Origin: Anaerostipes caccae L1-92
GTDB taxonomy: Bacteria > Bacillota > Clostridia > Lachnospirales > Lachnospiraceae
Assembly (NCBI RefSeq): GCF_014467075.1
Contig: NZ_AP023027.1
Span: 147,001 to 211,000 of the forward strand
Direction: 5' to 3'
DNA length: 64,000 bases
In this document: in pieces, positions 45,087 through 54,235 of the stretch
How positions within the stretch are numbered: the stretch's first letter is position 1
Layout: each line of letters opens with the position of its first letter
Notes under the pieces: model-generated
What the model was told of the DNA's origin: nothing
Seen by the model: only the letters and a program-made list of their open reading frames with translations
Databases searched by the model: none
Position numbers and translations under genes: made by a program

Positions 45087-45686
45087 ATGAAAATAAAACA
45101 AAATATACCATCTAGATCATATTCTGGAATTCGATGGACGACTAACAAGTCTAACAAGAAAAGATTGATTATAGATTTTGATAAAAAATGTGCTTATTGC
45201 GACGATGCAGATAAATATGCAGGAGGAAGCAAAATGTATCATGTAGAACATTTTGCTCCAAAAGAAAAATTTCCAGAGCTCAAATTTACTTATGATAATT
45301 TGCTTTATTCTTGTCCTTTTTGCAATATATCCAAATCTAACAAATGGCCAAGTGAAAGTAGCAGTATAAATGTCGTTGGAAATAATGGATTTGTAGATCC
45401 GTGCAGTGATGAGTATAATAATCATCTGAAAAGAAACCCTGACGGATCTATATTCTATTTAACACCGGTTGGAGAGTATATGTATTATGAATTGAAATTA
45501 TATTTACAAAGACACCAACTAATTTATAACTTGGAAAGGGTACATAAAAAATTAAAGGAAGTAAAACAAGAAATTGAAAATAGAAAGAGATTAAACAAAA
45601 CTGTTGATAATTTGGAGAGTTTATATAAAGATTTATGTGTTGTTTTTTATGAATATTATAATGATTTTTTTGATGAAATAGATTAA
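45087..45686 (+). CDS. HNH endonuclease, PtuB/TIGR02646-like
   Basis: A 199-residue nuclease. CAYCDDADKYAGG gives the first zinc cysteines (35, 38). YHVEHFAPKEKFPE carries the catalytic His (55). YDNLLYSCPFCNISKSNKW holds the Asn and the second cysteine pair (76, 79). This matches the HNH partner of Septu and retron defence systems (PtuB) rather than phage terminase-type HNH proteins. No PtuA ATPase is nearby; the dual GHKL protein could replace it. The ATG lies three bases after the receiver stop with GAGGAA as ribosome site, so the two are coupled. Residues 140-199 are helical and may bind the receiver's coil. Confidence 0.85.
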   Translation: MKIKQNIPSRSYSGIRWTTNKSNKKRLIIDFDKKCAYCDDADKYAGGSKMYHVEHFAPKEKFPELKFTYDNLLYSCPFCNISKSNKWPSESSSINVVGNNGFVDPCSDEYNNHLKRNPDGSIFYLTPVGEYMYYELKLYLQRHQLIYNLERVHKKLKEVKQEIENRKRLNKTVDNLESLYKDLCVVFYEYYNDFFDEID

Positions 45687-45980
45687 CAAATTAATAAGTT
45701 CCAGTTAAGTATACATTACCGGAGTATAATACTCAGATTTTTATTTCCAAGTATATGACGTATTTTCCTGCAAAAGAACGGAAACGGGAATTAAGGATTG
45801 GATGAATAGATAAAGTTGGATACCTAGGATGAATAATAGTTATAGAAAGTACTGAAGTAATTGTGGCGCAGATTATGACATAATTAGAATCTAGATACAT
45901 TAAAATGTGAAAACACTATTAACGAAGTGTACCAAAACGAGAGCAATGAACGCAGTGAAAAGGATGGATAAAACTGCTGG
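45687..45980. other. Gene-free stretch behind the nuclease gene
   Basis: No convincing coding signal. A short GAGTAT/ATACTC hairpin lies near 45731. The last part merges into the transposase remnant. Confidence 0.35.
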
Positions 45981-46929
45981 AACGGTTATTCGAAAGAAAC
46001 TATGAAGACCTCTTATGGAGATATCCCGATCGAAGCCTCAAGAGACCGTGATGCCAGTTTCGACCCTAAGGTCATACCCAAGCGGACTACGAACCTGCGA
46101 ACGTCTTCGGTATTGAAGACAAAGTCCTTTCCATGTAATCAAAAGGAATGAGCCAGCGCGACATTTCCACAATGAATCCAGGACGTCTAGAGATTCGAGA
46201 TCTCCCATGAGACGATTTCTTATATTACGGACTGTGTACTGGAACAACAGCAGGAATGGCAGAACCATCCTTTGAAAGAATGTTAACCGTTTGTCTTTGC
46301 AGACTGTATGTTATACCTTTCGAAAAGAATATGAGATAAAGAAATATGCGGTCTATACAATACTTGGATATGACATCGACGGAAAGAAAGGTATTCTCGG
46401 ATTATGGCTGAATGAGACTGAGAGCAAGCACAGCTGGATGCAGATCTTTGATGAGATCAAAGCACGGGGAGTTTTTATGCACGGATGGAGTCAGTGGCCT
46501 GGAGAGCGGGGCAAAAGCGATCTTCAAAAACGAGGTGGTACAGAGGTGTATGGTCCATCTGATCCGGAATTCGGGGAAGTACGTACCAAGCAAAAACTAT
46601 AAGTGATTTACGGGTCAGTTAAAGAAAGGTCTATGGTGCGCCCAGTGTGAAAGAGGCAAGGGCAGAATTAGAGAAACTAAAACCAGACATGGAGTGCCTA
46701 TCCGGGAGCGTTAGATGCATGGGAGAGAAATTTTGCCCATGTAGAACAACTATACAACTATGGGAGTACGGTAAGAAAGATCATGTGTACAACAAATACG
46801 GTAGAAAGTATCCATTCGAGTTTTCAAAAGGTGACGAAGCAGGGAGCGTTCCCGAATGAAGATGTGCTGCGGAAAGTGCTGTACCTGCGGATCAAGGAAT
46901 TATATAGAAAATGGGAAGAGGGCATGTAA
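45981..46929 (+). pseudogene. IS256-family transposase pseudogene
   Basis: From 45981 the sequence reads NGYSKETMKTSYGDIPIEA, then SRDRDASFDPKVIPKRT, the standard IS256-family region before the first catalytic Asp. Later pieces in changing frames are ISYITDCVLEQQQEWQNHP, KGILGLWLNETESKHSWMQ and VVQRCMVHLIRNSGKYVPS (46291-46606), with a last part ending in RKVLYLRIKELYRKWEEGM. At least six frameshifts or stops break it, and no intact terminal repeats were recognised. It marks the right part of the island. Confidence 0.85.
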
Positions 46930-47176
46930 GGAACTGGGCGATGGTGAGGAATCAAATGGATATGGATCCCAAGATCCAGCTGCGGGTGAGAAAATATGAA
47001 GGGATATAAAACACGAGATCCACAATAGGCAAAAGAGAAGGCTTTGTTTTGACACCCAAAAAGAAAGAGGGATAAAAGGGAAGAGGAGACCCACTCAGAT
47101 ACAACAAAAATACTGGTGAAATCGGCTACCGGTATTCTAAAAATCAAAAGTTATACATTTTACTTGACAATCCCCT

Positions 47177-47653
47177 TTACTTAATATTACTTGTAGATAT
47201 ACACCAATAGAATTCATCTTTTTGAAATTTAACATTTTTAAGTCCAAGTTCCTTACGACATAAAGTCCTGAAATTTTTAAAACGTTCTATATATTCTTTA
47301 GATTTAACAGTTTCCCCTTTTAAAATAATACTATCAAAAGTTTCAACTAATTCTGCATTATCACAATATACAACTAATTTATCCATACATGACCTGGCTT
47401 GTATAGTTAATTCGTTTACAGTCATTTCTTTGAATGGTGTTTTTTCAATTTGTGATGAGGCAATATAATTTTCTAAGAATTCTATTGCTTCTAAAATTGC
47501 TTCAGTTTTATACTTGTATACTGCAAGTTCTTTTTCAAGTTTTAAATCATAATTCTTTGATCTTTTATTAAATAAAAGATTATTTCCTATTAGAGCTAAA
47601 ACCGCTCCAGCGATTCCTGATAATGCAATATTCATTATAGAACTTAAATTCAT
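47177..47653 (-). CDS. Small membrane-anchored helical protein
   Basis: A 158-residue protein with one membrane span (residues about 5-27, SIMNIALSGIAGAVLALIG). A long helical soluble part follows (KEYIERFKNFRTLCRKELG at the end). AAGGATG precedes the ATG. No family is recognised. Small single-span proteins with coiled soluble parts are common in defence islands and prophages, but nothing here proves that role. It is the only intact minus-strand gene of the island. Confidence 0.6.
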   Translation of the reverse strand: MNLSSIMNIALSGIAGAVLALIGNNLLFNKRSKNYDLKLEKELAVYKYKTEAILEAIEFLENYIASSQIEKTPFKEMTVNELTIQARSCMDKLVVYCDNAELVETFDSIILKGETVKSKEYIERFKNFRTLCRKELGLKNVKFQKDEFYWCISTSNIK

Positions 47654-48433
47654 AAGAAATCACATCCTTTTGAAAAATTTATTCTAGAAAGTAAATTGGT
47701 AATTAATTTTGAAAATTCAGGGCATTCTTATATTTGATTCATAAATTAACTTTTAGAAATTTCTACTGATTGAAAAGATTTATATGTATAATAATATTAA
47801 AAATAATAGAAATTCCATGATAATTGGTGGTTAAATGAGGTGTACCTAAAGCTAGTTTTTATTAGATTCATATTGCGATTTTCTAACATCTACTTGCTAT
47901 TTTGAATATCTTTATATGATTTCTAATTTTTTCAATCTTCGTCAAAATGACATGATTTTGTCAGAGTGTTTTGATAAATTATATCATATAATTAATGAAA
48001 GTAAAGAATTTTTTGACCTAAATTGATTAAACTTTGAGTTAAGTAATTAGTACTATAATGATATGCTAATCGTGATATTTTAGGAGGGAAGAGACCTAAC
48101 TACAGACTTTTTCGTAAAAACGGAAGAGATAGCGGAAGTAACAGAAAAATTTGATTCCTATAGTTATAAGATTGGTCGTGAATTGAACAAAAAAGTTACT
48201 TGATAGTAGAAAAAGCAAATGATGAATTTTTTAAATTTGGGTTAATGCATATATATTTTTTTAAATTTAGCCGATAGAAAGAATTTATTAAAAGAAATAA
48301 AAAAATATGGAGATATACAAGTGAATAAAAAATTTTTGTTTTTTACTAAATATATATAATAATTCTTGAGGAACGGTTCCTAAGAAATAATATAAAAAAG
48401 GTTTGAGCTATAAAGGAACTACTCGGTCATGAA
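47654..48433. other. AT-rich gene-poor stretch
   Basis: Nearly 800 bases with frequent stops in all frames. A ribosome-site-like AGGAGGG at 48082 is followed by a short readable piece (TEEIAEVTEKFDSYSYKIGR) without a start codon, possibly the edge of a lost gene. Nothing else is recognised. Confidence 0.4.
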
Positions 48434-48763
48434 GTGTTATGCACAAGCTATATAAAAAGTATAAAATCTTTAATCGAAGAGTTGGTAAAAAAGAATGTAT
48501 TAGAATATGGAACATCGTTGTTGTCAAAGCCTGAACAAGATTATTTTAATTATATTTTGAATAGAGCAGAATTTAGTAATGGTTTGGATCTGCGTAATCG
48601 TTATGTACATGGAACACAACCAATAGATGAAAAAAGTCATGAACAGGACTATTTTACTCTTCTAAGATTGTTAGTTTTGCTGGTAATAAAGATAAATGAG
48701 GAATTTTGTTTAGCTGATGAGAGAGGATTATTAAAATCTACACAAGACAGAGCAACTATATAA
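48434..48763 (+). pseudogene. C-terminal fragment with a HEPN-like RNRYVH motif
   Basis: A 109-residue frame from a GTG at 48434 without a good ribosome site. It contains LPKPEQ-like helical sequence and LDLRNRYVHGTQPIDEK, then LLRLLVLLVIKI. The LRNRYVHGT pattern is typical of the C-terminal helical domain of larger proteins such as DUF4209 types, and the R-x4-H spacing is HEPN-like. The expected N-terminal part is absent and stops lie just upstream, so it is best read as a remnant at the island's right border. Independent expression cannot be excluded. Confidence 0.45.
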
Positions 48764-48883
48764 TATATTTAGTTAATGACAAACATAATGAAAACATATT
48801 CCCAAGTGACAAAACCCCACCACCATGCTATATTTCTTTTATAAGGAAGTCCAACCACAAGTCCAATGGCATGGGAGAGATCA

Positions 48884-51517
48884 ATGGGAAAACCAGGGAA
48901 CAAAAACAACATCATAAAACTTCTTCAGGAGAGCAGAAACAAACAAACCGCAGAAGAAATTGCCGATTGTCTGGGTATTCAGAGAAACACTGCAAGCGCT
49001 ATCCTAAATGAGCTTGCCAGAGACGGAATCGTCCGGAAGGAGAAAACACGTCCGGTGATGTTTTCTTATATTGAAAACGATTCGACATTTTCCGACGATC
49101 CGTTTGCATCCTTTATTGGTGCGGACAAAAGTCTTAAAGAGACGGTGGAAAAGTGCAAGTTGTCTGCGATCTATCTCAAACGGGATATGCCTATTTTACT
49201 GTTTGGTCCAAGCGGTGCGGGGAAAAGTCTGCTGGCTGAGTATATTTATAAATATGCAAAGTATATCCACACGATACCGGAGGATGCCCCGTTTGTCGTC
49301 TTAAATTGTGCGGACTATGCAAACAACAAGGAACTGCTGTCTTCTGTCTTGTTTGGATATAAAAAAGGTGCTTTCACCGGGGCGCACAGAGACACGAGGG
49401 GGTTGATTGAGGAAGCGGATAATGGGTATTTATTTTTAGATGAGGTGCACCGTCTTTCGCCTGAAGGTCAGGAAAAATTATTTCATTATATGGACAAAGG
49501 GGTTGTGTCACGGGTTGGTGATAATGGACATAATATTGAACTCAATGTCAGGCTGATTTTTGCCACAACAGAGGGAAAGGAATCCATGCTGGATACTTTC
49601 TTAAGGAGGATTCCGGTGGAGGTAACGCTCCCTCCGTTTCATGAGCGGACTCTGGAGGAAAGATATCAGCTGATCATTTATATGATTCATCAGGAGACAT
49701 TTGTCATGGAATGCAGCTTTTTGGTGAGCAGCAATGTGATCAACCGGTTGCTGACCTTTCAGGGGAAAGGGAACATCGGGAGCCTTCGCAATATTCTTAA
49801 GCTGTCGTGTACAAAGGCTTATAATGAGGCGGAAGGCAAAAAGGGGCCGGTACCGTTAAAGCTGAGACATTTATCAGATACACAGAAATTTATGACAGGC
49901 ACTGGTTCCGTTCCTTATGTAAATCAGGACGTTGAGATTTCATCGGAAAAAGAGTCGGTTCAGTATATCTTTACAACAGAGCAGATTCATGTGTATTTCC
50001 CGGCAGAGACCATTGTCACGGCAGTATATGAATACCTGGAAAAGAAAATATCAAAGGTCCGGTTTCGCAAAATTATCTATGATGAGATCAATCATATGAT
50101 AGACGATGTCATTTATCAGGAAATGGACCCCTTTATACAAAATCTTTATAACCAGGCGGTCAACAATATTTTGGTGTATCTCCAGGACAATTATGGCTTA
50201 AAGTACAATGGGGTTATGGAGATGGTGTTTGTAAAAATCTTATATGCCCTGAATAATCAGAGCGATAAACCCGACGACAGCCAGTATGAGATCATCGTCA
50301 GGAAACTGCAGCCGGTTATGTACCGCTACTATAAAATGGGATTGATTTTTACGGAGATGATTCACCAGACTATGGACTATGAGTCAAGTCCCTGGTTTGT
50401 GAGATTATTTGCTATGCTGTATTTTTACAGTATGGCAAAGGAGGACGGGGACTATACCAATGCGATTATTGTATCCCACGGACCTGCAACGGCGTCCAGT
50501 ATTGCGAGTACGGTAAACAGGGTATTTGAAACTTATATCTTTGAGGCGTTTGATATGGCATACGATACGCCGAAAAGCGAGATTGTGTCGAGGATAAAAA
50601 AATATTTAAAAAATACCAATACATCAAAAGGTCTCCTGATCTTTGTAGATATGGGGTCTCTGCTGAGTATATCCAGAGACTTAAAAGACGATATTGAAGG
50701 GGATCTTGGAATTGTCAACAATATTACGACGGAAATGGCATTAGAGGCGGGAGAGAGGATCCTGCGCCATGAAGATCTTCAGAGTATCATGGACAATATT
50801 CTGTCTCACCATGTGACAAAAAAGTCGTATGTGCCCAGCAGACAGAAACCGAAGGCCATTGTTTTATGCTGCATCACGGGGCTGGGGACTGCCGTGAAAA
50901 TGAAGACTCTCCTCAAAGAGTGTCTGGAAGGAATCGAACTGGAGGTAGTGGAGACACCGTTTCCGGATTTGCAGAGGGACGGGAGCCAGTGTGATGTTTT
51001 CCGGAAATATAATGTGCAGTTTGTAGTTACCACGAGTAAATTGGAGGCAGAGGATTATACGGCGATTCATCTGAATGAACTGATAGACAAACGGGGAGAA
51101 GAGGTCATTTATGCAACCGTAGGCAAATATTTTGATAAGGAGAAGGTTCAAAAGTTTATTGAAAATATTGTCCGCAGCTTTACTATGAGAAATTTGATCG
51201 GACAGCTGACGATCCTCAACCCGGATAAGATATTAGACGATGTGGAAAAAGCATTGACAAGGCTGGAGATTTTGGAGGGAGAAAATTATCCGATTGACCT
51301 GAAAAAGATGCTTTATATTCATATCTGTGTAATGGTGGAACGACTGATTTTGGAAAAAGGACAATTATCAGAAAGCAATCCGACACAAAGCTTGAAGTGT
51401 CGGGAAAGCTTTGTGAAAAACTTAAAAGAGAGTTTTTCTGTCTTAGAAGCCCAGTATAATGTGTCGATTAACGATATGGAAATTCATATGATTTATAGTC
51501 TGATAAAAAATGTTTAA
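48884..51517 (+). CDS. LevR-type sigma-54 interacting PTS regulator
   Basis: An 877-residue activator. Residues 1-60 form a winged helix-turn-helix (TAEEIADCLGIQRNTASAI). Residues about 75-320 are an AAA+ domain with Walker A GPSGAGKS at 108-115, GAFTGA near 161, which contacts sigma-54, and GYLFLDEVHRL as Walker B. Then come a PRD, an EIIA-Man-like domain (IIVSHGPATASSIASTV), an EIIB-Gat-like domain (LCCITGLGTAVKM) and a second PRD at the C terminus. Phosphorylation by HPr and the cognate IIB sets its activity. The start at 48884 has GGGAGAG 4 bases upstream; an ATG at 48866 is the alternative. It sits before its own PTS operon. Confidence 0.92.
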   Translation: MGKPGNKNNIIKLLQESRNKQTAEEIADCLGIQRNTASAILNELARDGIVRKEKTRPVMFSYIENDSTFSDDPFASFIGADKSLKETVEKCKLSAIYLKRDMPILLFGPSGAGKSLLAEYIYKYAKYIHTIPEDAPFVVLNCADYANNKELLSSVLFGYKKGAFTGAHRDTRGLIEEADNGYLFLDEVHRLSPEGQEKLFHYMDKGVVSRVGDNGHNIELNVRLIFATTEGKESMLDTFLRRIPVEVTLPPFHERTLEERYQLIIYMIHQETFVMECSFLVSSNVINRLLTFQGKGNIGSLRNILKLSCTKAYNEAEGKKGPVPLKLRHLSDTQKFMTGTGSVPYVNQDVEISSEKESVQYIFTTEQIHVYFPAETIVTAVYEYLEKKISKVRFRKIIYDEINHMIDDVIYQEMDPFIQNLYNQAVNNILVYLQDNYGLKYNGVMEMVFVKILYALNNQSDKPDDSQYEIIVRKLQPVMYRYYKMGLIFTEMIHQTMDYESSPWFVRLFAMLYFYSMAKEDGDYTNAIIVSHGPATASSIASTVNRVFETYIFEAFDMAYDTPKSEIVSRIKKYLKNTNTSKGLLIFVDMGSLLSISRDLKDDIEGDLGIVNNITTEMALEAGERILRHEDLQSIMDNILSHHVTKKSYVPSRQKPKAIVLCCITGLGTAVKMKTLLKECLEGIELEVVETPFPDLQRDGSQCDVFRKYNVQFVVTTSKLEAEDYTAIHLNELIDKRGEEVIYATVGKYFDKEKVQKFIENIVRSFTMRNLIGQLTILNPDKILDDVEKALTRLEILEGENYPIDLKKMLYIHICVMVERLILEKGQLSESNPTQSLKCRESFVKNLKESFSVLEAQYNVSINDMEIHMIYSLIKNV

Positions 51518-51530
51518 ATAATAAAAGGCG

Positions 51531-51578
51531 AAAAAAGCTTGTATTTATGCTGTTTTAAAAAAATACAGGCTTTTTTTA
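51531..51578 (+). terminator. Terminator of the regulator gene
   Basis: AAGCTTGTATTT (51535-51546) pairs with AAATACAGGCTT (51561-51572) with one wobble, followed by TTTTT. The regulator and PTS operon are thus separate transcripts. Confidence 0.75.
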
Positions 51579-51596
51579 TTGCAGAAAAATAAAAGT

Positions 51597-51612
51597 TGGC
51601 ACAGGCTTTGCT
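51597..51612 (+). promoter_or_regulatory. Sigma-54 (-24/-12) promoter of the PTS operon
   Basis: TGGCAC (51597-51602), five bases, then TTGCT (51608-51612) is an exact match to the TGGCAC-N5-TTGCW consensus. It lies 93 bases before the first PTS gene and directly downstream of a LevR-type activator gene. Confidence 0.88.
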
Positions 51613-51704
51613 ATATATATTTGCAGAGGCGAAATGATACAGAATATGAAAATTACATGCCAAGTGTCAGGAAATCTTAATATAGACCTGGAAAGGAGGA
51701 AAAA

Positions 51705-52127
51705 ATGGTCGGATTAATTATTGCAACTCATGGAAATACGTGTGAAGAACTGGTAAAGAGCGCCGAGATGTTTTCGGGGCCATTGAAAAATTGCGAGACA
51801 TGGACTTTAAACCCGGGAGACAGTATCGAACTGGGAGAAAAGAAACTGGAGCAATACGTGGAAAGGCTGGATGAAGGCGCCGGTGTCGTGATTATGACAG
51901 ACTTATTCGGAGGAACACCGTCAAATGTAGCGCTAAAAATTTCTATGAGAAAAAACGTAGGTGTTTTGACAGGTGTGAATCTTCCGATGCTGATTCAGTT
52001 TGTATCAAGCAGAGAGGACAGCTCTCTGGACAATTTGATCTCGGAGTGTACAGAAGCAGGCAAAGATGGAATCATGTGTCCTAACAAATCAATGGAAGAG
52101 CGGAGGTATACAGATGGCGGATATTAA
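51705..52127 (+). CDS. PTS mannose-family EIIA
   Basis: A 140-residue cytoplasmic phosphocarrier. His9 in IIATHGNTCEELV is the phosphorylation site; MTDLFGGTPSNVAL is the second family mark, and NLPMLIQFVS follows. AAGGAGG stands 8 bases before the ATG. It takes phosphate from HPr and hands it to the IIB product. The stop lies inside the start of the next gene. Confidence 0.92.
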   Translation: MVGLIIATHGNTCEELVKSAEMFSGPLKNCETWTLNPGDSIELGEKKLEQYVERLDEGAGVVIMTDLFGGTPSNVALKISMRKNVGVLTGVNLPMLIQFVSSREDSSLDNLISECTEAGKDGIMCPNKSMEERRYTDGGY

Positions 52128-52590
52128 AATGGTGAGGATTGACTACCGTCTGATTCACGGACAGGTTGTCGCAAAATGGTTAAAGGTAAGTCCGGTGAGA
52201 AGGATCGTGCTCGTGGATGATGTGCTGGGCAGCGATGAATTTATGAGTGATATTTACAAAATGGCAGTGCCCAAGGGTACCGCCGTGGATATTGTAACCG
52301 TGAATAAAGCAAAAAGTGTTTTGGATAAAACCAACGATACGGTTTTTCTTATTTTTAAAGATATCGACAGCTGCTGTCGGACAATCCGGAAAGGGGTTGA
52401 AATTTCTTCTCTCAACGTAGGGGCAGTTCCCAACGAAGACGGAAAGAAGTTAATTACAAGCGGCGTGGCGATTTCGGCAGAGGAACTGGAAAAATTAGAA
52501 GAACTGAATGCAGAGGGTGTTGAAGTTACGGTTCAGCCGATTCCTGAAATTTCTGCAATCAGTTTTGATACAGTCAAAAAGAAAATGTAG
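52114..52590 (+). CDS. PTS mannose/sorbose-family EIIB
   Basis: A 158-residue EIIB with the phosphorylated His15 in MVRIDYRLIHGQVVAKW, followed by RRIVLVDDVLGSDEF and the C-terminal VTVQPIPE. The start at 52114 has GGAGG 8 bases upstream and overlaps the IIA gene by 14 bases. It also probably phosphorylates the LevR-type regulator when substrate is absent. Confidence 0.92.
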   Translation: MADIKMVRIDYRLIHGQVVAKWLKVSPVRRIVLVDDVLGSDEFMSDIYKMAVPKGTAVDIVTVNKAKSVLDKTNDTVFLIFKDIDSCCRTIRKGVEISSLNVGAVPNEDGKKLITSGVAISAEELEKLEELNAEGVEVTVQPIPEISAISFDTVKKKM

Positions 52591-52601
52591 GAGGTTAAAC
52601 T

Positions 52602-53366
52602 ATGAGTACTGTTATAATTGCGGTCACGATGGGGATCATGTACTGGTGGTGCAGAGGAATGATCTTTTCGTACTTCGGATTTTTATTTATTTCGAGTCCG
52701 GTCACCGTCGGACTTGTGGCAGGGTTATTGATGGGCCAGCCAATGCAGGGATTGATCATCGGCGGAGGAATCGCCCTTGTATTTGCGGGAATTATCGCGC
52801 CGGGCGGAAATCTTCCGACGGATGAGTGTCTGGCGGCAACCTGTGTGATTCCCATCGCAATCGGTTCGGGAATGAGTGCAACGACGGCTATCGCACTGGC
52901 TGTGCCGGTCGGACTGCTTGGCTCTTTCGTGACCAATTTAAGGAAAGTGGTAAATACATACTTTGTAAAGAAGGCAAATGATTATGCGGAGGAAGGGAAT
53001 GCAGGAGGCATTTGGAGATGTGCGACACTTTTCCCTGCTCTCCTGGCAATTCCGCTTCTGTTTCTTCCAGTATTTATTATCAACATGGTGGGACAGGACG
53101 TTGTTGTAAATCTGATGAATGCTCTTCCGACTTTTGTGACTCACGGTTTGGAAGTGGCAGGCGGTATCCTGCCGGCTTTGGGATTTGCCCTTATCATGAA
53201 TATGATTGGAAAAGAAAAACTGATCCCGTATGTGTTCCTTGGTTACATTGTGATCTCGGTTGGAGGAATTAACTCACTGACAGCCGGAATCATTGGAATC
53301 TGCATTGCATTTATTTATGTGTTCCAAAAGAGAGAGATTATGGAGGAGGTAAGCAGCGATGAGTAA
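52602..53366 (+). CDS. PTS mannose/sorbose-family EIIC
   Basis: A 254-residue membrane channel component with about seven or eight spans. The signature GLVAGLLMGQPMQGLIIGG is near residues 38-56 and NLPTDECLAATCVIPIAIG follows, as in the EIIC-Sor group. GGAGG precedes the ATG. The stop overlaps the EIID start by eight bases. Confidence 0.9.
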   Translation: MSTVIIAVTMGIMYWWCRGMIFSYFGFLFISSPVTVGLVAGLLMGQPMQGLIIGGGIALVFAGIIAPGGNLPTDECLAATCVIPIAIGSGMSATTAIALAVPVGLLGSFVTNLRKVVNTYFVKKANDYAEEGNAGGIWRCATLFPALLAIPLLFLPVFIINMVGQDVVVNLMNALPTFVTHGLEVAGGILPALGFALIMNMIGKEKLIPYVFLGYIVISVGGINSLTAGIIGICIAFIYVFQKREIMEEVSSDE

Positions 53367-54183
53367 GGAAGTAACGACGGCGGATACAGCTCCGGCACTG
53401 ACAAAAAAAGATTTAAATAAAGCGATGTTCCGCTGGTATATGTCGGCGGAGATGCCGCTGAATTTTGAAAACATGCAGGGAATTGCATTCTGCGGGAGCA
53501 TCGCGCCGATTTTAAAAAAGCTGTATACGAAAAAAGAAGACCTGGCGGAGGCGCTGAAACGCCATTTGCTGCTGTATAACTGCAACGTCACGGCTGGCGG
53601 GCTGATCCTCGGGACGACCATTGCGATGGAAGAACAGAGGGCTAAAAAACCGGAAGCAATGCCGGCAGAAGCAATCACAGGGTTAAAGACCGGGCTTATG
53701 GGACCGGTGGCGGCCCTGGGAGACAGTTTTGACTGGGGTATCATCGGCACGCTGTTTAAAATAGCAGCGGCTACATTGGCGGCAGCGGGGAATCCCTTTG
53801 CGCTTTCAGTGTTACTCGCGTTTGTGATGTATTGTATCGTTGAGTTAGTATTTTTTACAAATCTGACTTATAAAAAAGGGAGAAGTTCCATCAAAACTAT
53901 TATGGGCTCCGGTCTCATGCAGGACGTGATTTCCGGCGCCAATGTACTTGCGATGTTTATGATGGGAGCGATGACCGCATCCATGGTCACACTGACAACT
54001 CCGTTAAAAATCAGCAGTGTTGTCATTCAGGAAAAACTGGACGGAATTTTCCCGGGCATCTTTCCTCTGGCAGCCCTGTTTCTGATCTACTATTTAGTCA
54101 GACATAAAAAGATCGGAACGGGAAAGATTGTCATCGGCATCATCGCAGTTTCTATATTGTGTGCGTTAATAGGTATTTTTTAG
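53359..54183 (+). CDS. PTS mannose-family EIID
   Basis: A 274-residue EIID component. The long amphipathic N-terminal part has NFENMQGIAFCGSIAPILK, followed by KRHLLLYNCNVTAGGLILG, and the family mark GLKTGLMGPVAALGDSFDW; membrane spans are in the C-terminal half. Together with EIIC it forms the sugar-specific membrane complex. Confidence 0.93.
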   Translation: MSKEVTTADTAPALTKKDLNKAMFRWYMSAEMPLNFENMQGIAFCGSIAPILKKLYTKKEDLAEALKRHLLLYNCNVTAGGLILGTTIAMEEQRAKKPEAMPAEAITGLKTGLMGPVAALGDSFDWGIIGTLFKIAAATLAAAGNPFALSVLLAFVMYCIVELVFFTNLTYKKGRSSIKTIMGSGLMQDVISGANVLAMFMMGAMTASMVTLTTPLKISSVVIQEKLDGIFPGIFPLAALFLIYYLVRHKKIGTGKIVIGIIAVSILCALIGIF

Positions 54184-54235
54184 ATAAAGTGTTATGAATA
54201 AGTAAGCTGAGAAAAATTTAAAGGAGATTATGAAG

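Larger units (their letters stand above)
38457..48780. mobile_element. Decayed genomic island downstream of guaA
   Basis: About 10 kb, visibly richer in A and T than guaA or the PTS genes on either side. It begins with a broken tyrosine integrase just after the guaA terminator. It also holds a broken AlbA/Schlafen-type gene, an intact four-gene methyltransferase-kinase-receiver-nuclease operon, a broken IS256 transposase, a small membrane protein gene and an orphan fragment. I did not find a repeat of the guaA 3' end at the far side, so the exact borders are uncertain; the right border is set at the return to ordinary coding density. Confidence 0.6.

Noticed and set aside
46038..46268. Minus-strand open frame over the transposase remnant
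   Set aside because: It is the reverse of the IS256 remnant with no independent coding support.
38286..48865. Attachment-site repeat of the guaA 3' end
   Set aside because: I looked for a second copy of the last guaA codons at the far end of the island and found none by eye.
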